Assembly (NCBI RefSeq): GCF_036323735.1
Contig: NC_086026.1
Location: forward strand, 86,385,359 to 86,449,358
Origin: Rattus norvegicus
Taxonomy: Eukaryota; Chordata; Mammalia; Rodentia; Muridae
DNA length: 64,000 nucleotides
Reading direction: 5' to 3'
Part shown: positions 56,546 to 64,000 of the stretch, one piece after another
Numbering within the stretch: position 1 is the stretch's first letter
Layout: every line of letters begins with the position of its first letter
Notes under the pieces: model-generated
Databases searched by the model: none
The model's input: only the letters and a program-made list of their open reading frames with translations
What the model was told of the DNA's origin: nothing
Program-made: the position numbers and the translations under genes

Positions 56546-58329
56546 AAAGAGAAATAAGGAGCCAAAATGTTTTCAAATTTAAGAAAGCAATCTTAGGAAT
56601 TTTTATCCAGTATATGAGAACAGCCACATACTTATATATCTTCTTACATATCTTATTAAAACAAAAATGAAATAAAATGTCAGGAAAAACAGAGTAAGCC
56701 CTAGGGGTCAGAAGATACACAAATGGAAACATCATTCAGAAAAAGTATGGCTGTTCTCCACCTTAGGGAAGATGGAAAGCCAGTGATAGCAGTAGTGATG
56801 GGGCGCCATAGTTTGTAGATATATTTAATTAAATTAACTCACTCGGAGATGATGTATGTCACCTCAGAAAATCGGGGCTATACGTAAGATCTTGATTTTT
56901 CCCAATGAATGGCCGAACTTCCAAGTAAGATGAATAAAACCAAGCATGGGATAAATTTTTTGGGCATGGAAATATAGAACTGCAAAAAATATTCTCTTGA
57001 AATTAATACATCATTGCAGTAAAATTATAGGCTATATATTAGTAAAAATACTCCATTTTATTCAGATCCTAATAATTGACCACATCAAAAATAATATTCA
57101 GCCAATTCACCCATATACAATATTATTTATGGGCTATTCTGGTAGATTTTGTGGTTGGTATTGTTTGTTTAAATTCTTCACTATGACTGAGATATTTGAG
57201 GCAATTCTTGTTCTTTATTATAGTTTCATTTTCTCTTTCTCCAAAGCTATTTTATTCCATGGTTATAGATTTTCACCCTTGACTGACTGCTGTCCCCTGA
57301 TAGGTAGTGATTTTTCTTTTCTTAACCACCACACCAAAGCCTTAAAAAAATAATAATTTCGAAAAAAATCTAACAAAGATGTAGCCAGTGCCTCGATTGT
57401 GTACACACTGAGAATCTTCTATTAGTCTTTTCCAATTCATGCTACAAATGTATAAAAATCATAGTCTTAAAAATGAATTTCCATTGCCCACTACAGTCAA
57501 TGTGTTCATATTAAGGAAAAATTAAAAACTCATTTCTAACAGGCTGCTTGACTGTCTGTACTTGGGATGGCTATCTTTAACCTGGGAGCACAATGAATCG
57601 AGCAACTTTCAGTATTTGAAGAACTAAATTCAATAAAAATGTCAGGAAATAAGAAGGTTTTTTAAAAACAGATCAAAACATGTTTTTCTTCACACAAAAA
57701 TAATATCTATCTTTCTCTCAGTTGGTGTAGTTAATAAAAGAATGCTGAGTGTCTCTAAAACACAGTGTTGCCTACACATTCTACCTGTCATTTATTCTAA
57801 CTGCGGTCATTGTTAAGGCAACTATAATCATACCATGGACAGATGCCTCGTGGGCATGCGAGGCCCCCCTTCTCCTTGCCTCATCTTTTTCCTTGCGCTT
57901 GTTACACTTCAGAGTATTTTAATTGTCTGTTAAACAGTTCTATTAACTTTTTTTCAGATCACCAAAGTAACCATTTCTTCCACTCTTATAGTGCACTGAA
58001 ATCCAAGTGTAGTGCTTCTTGTTTTGAGAAATCTCTCTGTGTTCTAATTTCTCTCTCTGAAGAGGCTACATTTCATTTTTGTTTGCTGAATTTTGAAATA
58101 TTTTCCCGAGTTTTCATCTATTTTGGCCATGATGGGAACCACCTGTTCTTTTTATTCAATTAAGACTTTGGCCTTGATTTTACCGAGGCTTTTCAAGATA
58201 CACCATTGCTTTTTTATGCCTTCTTATAAGTTTAGAGGACATTGGGCCTTTTACATCAAAATTACAGAAACTGTGCCTTTGAATCATTTCACTAGGAAGC
58301 AGAGTATAGAGTAAACTGGCAACATTGTA
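56546..58329. other. Unassigned intergenic DNA
   Basis: About 1.8 kb of AT-rich sequence. ORFs at 56997-57353 (118 aa) and 57843-58163 (106 aa) have low-complexity, hydrophobic or Phe-rich composition and no motif. Confidence 0.42.
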
Positions 58330-58594
58330 ACCCCTTCCACAGACGCATATGAAGAGACAACTTAATGAACAGAAAGTCCATAGCACAGGCAGTAAGATCA
58401 ACAATTGACAAATAGAACTTCATGCAACTGAAAAAGCTTCTGGAAAGCAAAAAGTACCATCAATTGGACAAAGTGGCAGTCTACCAAATGAGAAAAATCT
58501 TCACCAACTCTTCATCCAACAGAAAACTAAAATTCAAAATATCTAAAGAGCCTAGATCTAAACAGGTTCCTCAACAAAAGAATCTCAAATTGCT

Positions 58595-58635
<41 letters not shown>

Positions 58636-61352
58636 TTTCAACATCCTTATCCATCAGGAAAATGCAAATCAAAACAATTCTGAGATTAGATCTAACACCT
58701 ATCAAAATGGCTAATTTCAATTACACAAGTAGCCGGTAAGGATATGGAGCAAGGGGAACACTTCTCCATTGCTGGGGGCTGTGTAAACTTGTACAGCCCC
58801 TATGGAAATCAATATGACACTTCATCAGAAAATTGGGAATTGATTTACCCCAAGACCCACCATATCTTGAGCATATACCCAAAGGATGCTCCATTCTACC
58901 ACAAGTACGCTTGATCAATTATGCTCATTGTGGCTTTACTCATAATAGCTAGAAATTGGAAACGGCCTACTTAGATGTCCCTTAACAAAAGAATGTATAA
59001 AGAAAATGTGGTACATTTAGACAACAGAGCATTATTCAGCTGTTAAGGAAAATGATATAATGAAATTTGCAGGCAAATGGATGCAACTAGAAAATACTAT
59101 TCTGAATGAGGTAACCTAAGCCCAGAAAAACAACTGTGGCATTTATTCACTTATTATTGTATATCTGATATTAAACACAAGAAAATCAAGCTATAATCCA
59201 CAGACTCAAAGATGTTAAGTAATAGTGGGGCTCTTGGATATCATGTGGAACTCCCTGGGATAGGAAAATAGAATAAATTCTGCAATTGGATTGGGAGGGA
59301 TTGGGTTTGGGGGTGAAGGGAGTGACAGAATGCAGTGAAAGATAGCTGAAATTGGAGTGGGGCATTAGTGGGGCAGTCTGAAAGCTTAGTGCTGTAGAAA
59401 CTTCCTGGAATCCTGGAATAAGGGTGAGCCTAGTGAAGACTCCTAGTACTGGAGAACATGGAGTCTGAACATTTTGTAACCAGGTAAGGCTTCCAGTGGT
59501 GGGCCAGGGTTTTATTTGGTGAAGCTATTGACTGAGGGTCCTGGAGAGACCTCCAAACAGCACAGGCTGGTGGTAGGACACAGAGTCACTCTCTGAAAAC
59601 TGACAGCCAGGTGGTCCCTTTACCAGGGACAACACTGAAGTGGACATTTCTGGTGTCCTTGGAGATTCAATTGTGTCATGTAATTTTTTTCCCCTGGAAA
59701 CTGTCTTATGAGAGGTTGTTTTTGCTGAGGCAGACACACACGGAGGACGTTTTTCTGAGAATAGACATGTGTTTTGCTGGAAGCTTCCTAGAAAAGGGGC
59801 ATGTTGATGTTTTGCTAGAGAGGGCACATGAGAGAACATGTGTTGCTAGGAAAGGGTATAAATGTAACCCAACAGACGTGGATGAGGCTGTGTGGTATTG
59901 GTTTGCCTTGCCACTCTTTTCTGGTATTCTTTAGGCATTGCTGATGCCGGCTTTCATCGACTACACTGTGTGGTATATAGGTTCACTTTGCCACTCTTTG
60001 CTGATCATAGTTTGTTGTGACTCAATAGGAAAAAAAATGCACCAAAGAACTTCTGGTGATGTTCCAGAGGCTTCTTGCAGCTTCCACAGAAGAACCAACT
60101 GGCAGAGACTCATTTGGATCTTTTGTATCTAAATGTCATTTTTGATTCATGAATGGTGTTTGTGAATGGATTGAGCTACCTCTGCTGATTCGTGTGGACT
60201 GAACTGCTGATACCTGACAACACAGTTTGGATTCACCCTCAAGAATTTTTCTAAACAGGTGCACATTCTTCTTTGCCCTATTAACCTTTCCTTTCTACAC
60301 CTCTGGTGGGTGGTGGGCTAGAAAGGAGGTTAAAGCATTTAAGTACACTTATTAAAGTAGATTTTGAAAAATATAGACCTACAGAACATTTACACAGCTC
60401 ATTGAATGTAGAGAGGTTGGGCTGGTGCCTGCACGGAAACTTGACCTCTATATTATCATTAATTTTATGTATCAACCAAGCCACAAAAAAAGCCACCTTA
60501 CAACCTAACCTGCCTGCAAGATGCTGGGCAATGGTGGTACAGAGCTTGTGGGAGTGACCAATGATATCTGGTTTAATTTGAGGTCTATGCCTGCCACTGC
60601 CTGGATTGACAGGAACTAAAGACAGACTGGAGAGCCAAGATACCTAGAGTAGAACCGAACACAACTGGCAAAGAAAAAAAAATCAGTGAGTTAGTTTCTG
60701 ATGATATCCTGATATACCCATAGATTGGTGCCTTGTTTAGTCATCATCAGAAAGGATTTTCCAGTGGCTGATGAGAGTCGGTGCAGTGAATCACAGCCAG
60801 ATATTATGCAGAGAGTCCAAATTGGAGGTCTCCATCAGGTCATGCCCCTTGGAGTTTGGGGAACCCCAGGAAAAAGAGTGAGGAATGATTATAGTATTCA
60901 AAGGGGGATGGAGGATGCCCGGAGAACATGGCCACTATCTGGATCAACTAAGCAGGGCTCATATGTGTGACCAAGACTGGAGTAGCAAGCATTGGGTGTG
61001 CATGGGTCTGCACTAGGTTCTCTGTATATATTAGGACTGTTAACATTTTTTTTTATTTTTATAGGACTCTTAATAGTGGGAGCAGGTGTAGCTGCTCTTT
61101 TGCCAGCTCCTGGGACTCTTTTCCTCCTATTGAATTGCCTTGTCCAACCTTGATAGGAGGCCTTTTGCACTGTTATATTGTAACTTATTTTGTCATGTTT
61201 GGTTACTGGCTTTTGGAGGCCTGCTCCTCTCTGAAGTAAAATGGGAGGGTGAGTCAATCTGGGAGAAAGGGGAGCTTGCAGGTGTGTGTGGCGGGGGGGT
61301 GCCTGACATTAGCAGAAACTGTGGTAAGGATGTATTATATGAGAGAATTATC
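58330..61352 (+). mobile_element. Lx-like L1 3' part: ORF2 C-terminus plus about 2-kb 3' UTR
   Basis: Plus-strand, 3 kb. ORF2 relic from 58330 to about 59165: 'agatcaacaattgacaaatagaacttcatgc', 'gaaaatgcaaatcaaaacaattctgagatta', 'gaacacttctccattgctgggggctgtg', 'gcatatacccaaaggatgctcc' and 'aatgtggtacatttagacaac' match the same places in L1-2 39,650-40,330. The 3' UTR from about 59165 to 61352 includes 'gatgctgggcaatggtggtacagagcttgtggg' and a terminus shared with 54000-54345. A (CAA) array interrupts the ORF2 part at 58597-58634. Many stops. The tail is replaced by a CCA array. Confidence 0.82.
58597..58634. repeat. (ACA)12 array inside Lx ORF2 relic
   Basis: ACA/CAA trinucleotide array that yields a false poly-Gln run in the 58422-58739 frame. 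Confidence 0.95.
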
Positions 61353-61361
61353 TAGTTTCAA

Positions 61362-61425
61362 TCACCACCACTACCACCACCACCACCACCACCACCACCA
61401 CCACCACCACCACCACCACCACCAT
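61362..61425. repeat. (CAC)/(CCA) trinucleotide array
   Basis: 64-bp CAC array with one CTA unit, directly after the Lx 3' UTR end where an A-rich tail is expected. It creates a false poly-His ORF (61249-61479). Confidence 0.95.
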
Positions 61426-61429
61426 CAAC

Positions 61430-62850
61430 ATCATAGAGGTTTCTTTGTGCTTCAGATTTCTCCAACTGTTTTGATGTAAGTGCCCTCCAAAGTTACATGA
61501 TATGGCCAGAAAGAAGTTAAACCCAGATCATGTTGGAGGGGCCACATCAAGACTAAGGTTGTGACAATTTTATGAAAAGCAATCAGACTTTTTACACTCT
61601 CAACAGAAACAGAATACAGTAGCAACTGCCAGGATCAACGATGTTCTCAAGCTATTCGGGGTACACAAGATTAATATCTAAGTCCAATTGTTCTGTCAAG
61701 CTTCCATGCTTCCTTGACTTCCAAGGGAACATACAGAGACACATGGGGCTGCCTGAAAGCTTCACTGCCTGAGGGATTGCCTTGGTTTCTCAGGAAGTAA
61801 AAGGCACACAGTGACCCAGGAACCATGGATTTTAACCTGGAAAACCTATGACAAATGCTTCTCAAGGCAGCTTGTTGATGCCAACTCCATGGTTCCCTGT
61901 ATTTTAGGAAAAGTTACCACCTTCAGATTTCATGGAAATTTGTAGAGCCTCTCAGGAGAGATACTTTCTGAGACACCAGGAGATTGGAGCTGCCTCTTCA
62001 GAACTTGTACTTTCATTTATCAAAACAACAGTAATAGATTCTCTCCTAGAATCTATGGCTTCCCTAGCCTTTAATTTGAACTGTGTTTACAATGCCAGGC
62101 ATCCACTTCCTCCTGTGCATCAAGGGCTGAAGCCCAATCAAGATAGTGGGAAATTACTCCCATAAATAATCAGACCACGACTTCACTAGTGGGCACACCT
62201 TGCCTGCCGAGTCACTATTGTAATATGGAGGACCCGCACTGGATTTTTCCTCCTCCAGAAGCCTGCATCACATTTTCAGTGAAAGCTAGTCAGCAGGGCT
62301 CTGGCCAGCTCAATATTGATTTCACAAGGTTCTGCACCTGAACTGTATAATTTCTTCAACAATAGGGTCTTACCAAGCAGCTCTGATGGGAAACTAGGAA
62401 ATGGCAGGTTGCTGTCCATGATTTGTTTTATTTTTCTTTTGTTTTGAGTGCACTGCAGGGTTTCCTGACAAATAATTGACAGATAAGTAACCTGTGCCTG
62501 GCACTGAGATTCACATTTAATAACTCATGGGATATCTCTGCTTAAACTGTTTTTAAAATATGCTTTAGTTAATTTACAAACTAACTAAGGATTCATAATT
62601 CTTCTTCTTGCATCTTTAATTTTTGTTAATGTAGCCATTACCTCATATTTCCTTCCCAGAACTACCTCCACTCCCACTTAAGGCTACAGCTCTTGGTTAC
62701 CTGTACCCATAATTTCACATTGCTATGTTCTACTGGCCCCTTTTATTATATTTTTCACTATTAGACTGAACAGCTACTAGGTTCTTGGACTTTCTGCTGG
62801 GAAATGGTCATTTTTGTAATAGCTGGACCATACCTTATAGCCTATTATAA
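61430..62850. other. Unassigned intergenic DNA
   Basis: No gene. The short ORF at 61932-62165 shows no motif. Confidence 0.42.
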
Positions 62851-62852
62851 CT

Positions 62853-63095
62853 CCATATATATATAATGTTATATTATAAATAAATTATATAATATATTAT
62901 ATAATATATTGTATATTGTATAGCATAATATAGTATTCAATATTACAGTATAAAACACACATTATTTATATTATATTGATAATATATTTTATATGATATA
63001 ACATTTTAAATTATATCATATTATGATAATTTGATATACAGTATATTATATCATTATATATAATATATTCTAAAAGAATATATTTTAATATATGG
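62853..63095. repeat. AT-rich low-complexity block
   Basis: About 240 bp of nearly pure A/T with many ATAT and TATTATA palindromes. No gene. Confidence 0.9.
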
Positions 63096-63189
63096 TCTTA
63101 TCCAGTGCTGGATCCTGCATATTAAAATATAATATAATAACCCCCATATGTAAAGAAGTTTACTAGAATGAATATATATATTTTCTCAA

Positions 63190-64000
63190 AATGTCAAAGA
63201 AGAAACACCATCAGTATCATTCAAGTCATTCATGAATTAGAAACAGAAGAAAAATTTCCAAATTCACTTCATAAAGTCAATATTATTGATAGAAAATCCG
63301 GGTAAAGTCAAAACAAAAAAAGGAAAATTAAAGGTTGATCTTCCTGATGAATGTAGATACAAAAATTTCTCAAGGAAATACTGCCAATCTACAGTATTGA
63401 GGAGATGGCTCAGCAGTTAATAGCACTGTTTCCTCTTGTAGAGGCCTCGGTTCGTTTCCTAGCACCCCAGTGGTAGTTCAAGGCTATCCATAACTCAGGA
63501 TACAGAGTATTTGGTGCCTCTTCTGTCCCACATGGATATCAGGCACACATGTTACACTTGTATACATGCAGGCAAAACACTGTCCACATAACATAAAAAT
63601 AAATCTTCCTAAAAAATACTGACAAACCAGATTCAGGCTCATATCAAAAAGGTCATTCACTATAAATAAGCGGGTTTCATCGTAGAGATTAAAATATGGT
63701 CCAGTGTGAATATTAATAAATGCTATCCATCACCTAAATATAATCAGATAGACAATTACATGACTTCATCATTAAAGAAAAAAGCCTTCTACAAGATAAA
63801 TATCTCTGTATGAAAACAGTGATAGAGGGGTTAGGGACAAAGGGAGTCAAGATAAAAATGGCTATATGCTAATAACAGGTATGTATAACAAAAGAATATC
63901 TAACATCATGTCAAAATGAAGAAAACCTAATAACTACAGGATTCTCACTAAAACCAGGAAGAAAACGAAGGAGTTTGTTCCTTTTGCTCCTAGTCAGTCC
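63190..64000 (+). pseudogene. Old L1 ORF2 relic, runs off the window
   Basis: Plus-strand degenerate ORF2 ('cttcctgatgaatgtagatacaaaaatttctcaaggaaatactg', then after a nested SINE 'aaaccagattcaggctcatatcaaaaaggtcattcac' and 'gtttcatcgtagagatt'), equivalent to L1-2 38,230-38,350. Split by the B3 SINE at 63395-63615. No open frame. The last 200 bp continue L1-like ('ctaataactacaggattctcactaaaaccagg'). Confidence 0.68.
63395..63615 (+). mobile_element. B3 SINE nested in old L1
   Basis: 'gaggagatggctcagcagttaatagcactg' at 63400-63429 gives the tRNA-like 5' part; 'cctagcaccccagtggtagttcaaggctatccataactcagg' and 'ggcacacatgttacacttgtatacatgcaggcaaaacac' match the B3 body; it ends 'ataaaaataaatcttcct'. 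An imperfect duplication (aaatactg-) brackets it (63377-63383 and 63613-63620). Confidence 0.85.

Noticed and set aside
56997..57353. 118-aa hydrophobic ORF
   Set aside because: AT-rich Phe/Ile composition without membrane-protein family motif; chance ORF.
58422..58739. ORF with poly-Gln
   Set aside because: Old L1 ORF2 relic containing an ACA array; not a polyQ gene.
61249..61479. Poly-histidine ORF
   Set aside because: Pure product of the CAC array at 61362-61425; no protein context.

Overview
The window looks like a gene-poor stretch of a murid rodent nuclear genome, most likely rat (Rattus). The reasons are four ID SINEs (derived from a tRNA-Ala-like gene, and especially abundant in rat), B1/B2/B3 SINEs, and full-length L1 elements with a GC-rich 5' UTR containing a repeated block about 600 bp apart and a purine-rich 3' UTR. 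I see no host protein-coding gene, no exon with convincing coding signal, and no tRNA, rRNA or CRISPR array. All long open reading frames belong to LINE-1 retrotransposons. Composition is AT-rich with several long dinucleotide microsatellites.

Layout. 1-14 kb: mostly unassigned AT-rich sequence with ID, B1 and B2 SINEs, a Tigger/MER2-like scrap, an L1 3' end, and a minus-strand remnant of a class II endogenous retrovirus (LTR-like block 9654-10553, leader, broken gag about 7740-9310). 14.1-20.65 kb: near full-length L1 on the minus strand (L1-1), with intact ORF1 and an ORF2 broken at three places. 20.7-34.5 kb: MER5A-like and MIR-like fragments, a second copy of the LTR-like family with a 600-bp insertion, a large unclassified murid repeat, ancient L1, a second gag zinc-knuckle relic, and an old L1 3' UTR with an expanded hexanucleotide array. 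34.58-41.19 kb: full-length young L1 on the plus strand (L1-2), with intact ORF1 and an ORF2 interrupted only once. 44.26-46.73 kb: 5'-truncated L1 on the minus strand (L1-3). 46.7-64 kb: a third LTR-like copy, microsatellites, unclassified murid repeats, and a mosaic of old L1 (Lx-like) copies, including a 3-kb ORF2 tail plus very long 3' UTR at 58.3-61.35 kb.

How the parts work together. The only coherent functional unit is the L1 cycle: 5' UTR promoter, ORF1p (RNA-binding chaperone), ORF2p (endonuclease plus reverse transcriptase), 3' UTR and A-rich tail. The insertions that can be checked are flanked by target-site duplications. The SINEs are the usual parasites of that machinery. The most interesting point is that L1-1 and L1-2, independent insertions with different target-site duplications and opposite orientation, carry the same one-base ORF2 frame break between the endonuclease and reverse transcriptase parts, with stop and start codons overlapping as ATGA. 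Either a source lineage with a split ORF2 kept jumping, or broken copies were mobilised in trans. A consensus-wide check would decide.
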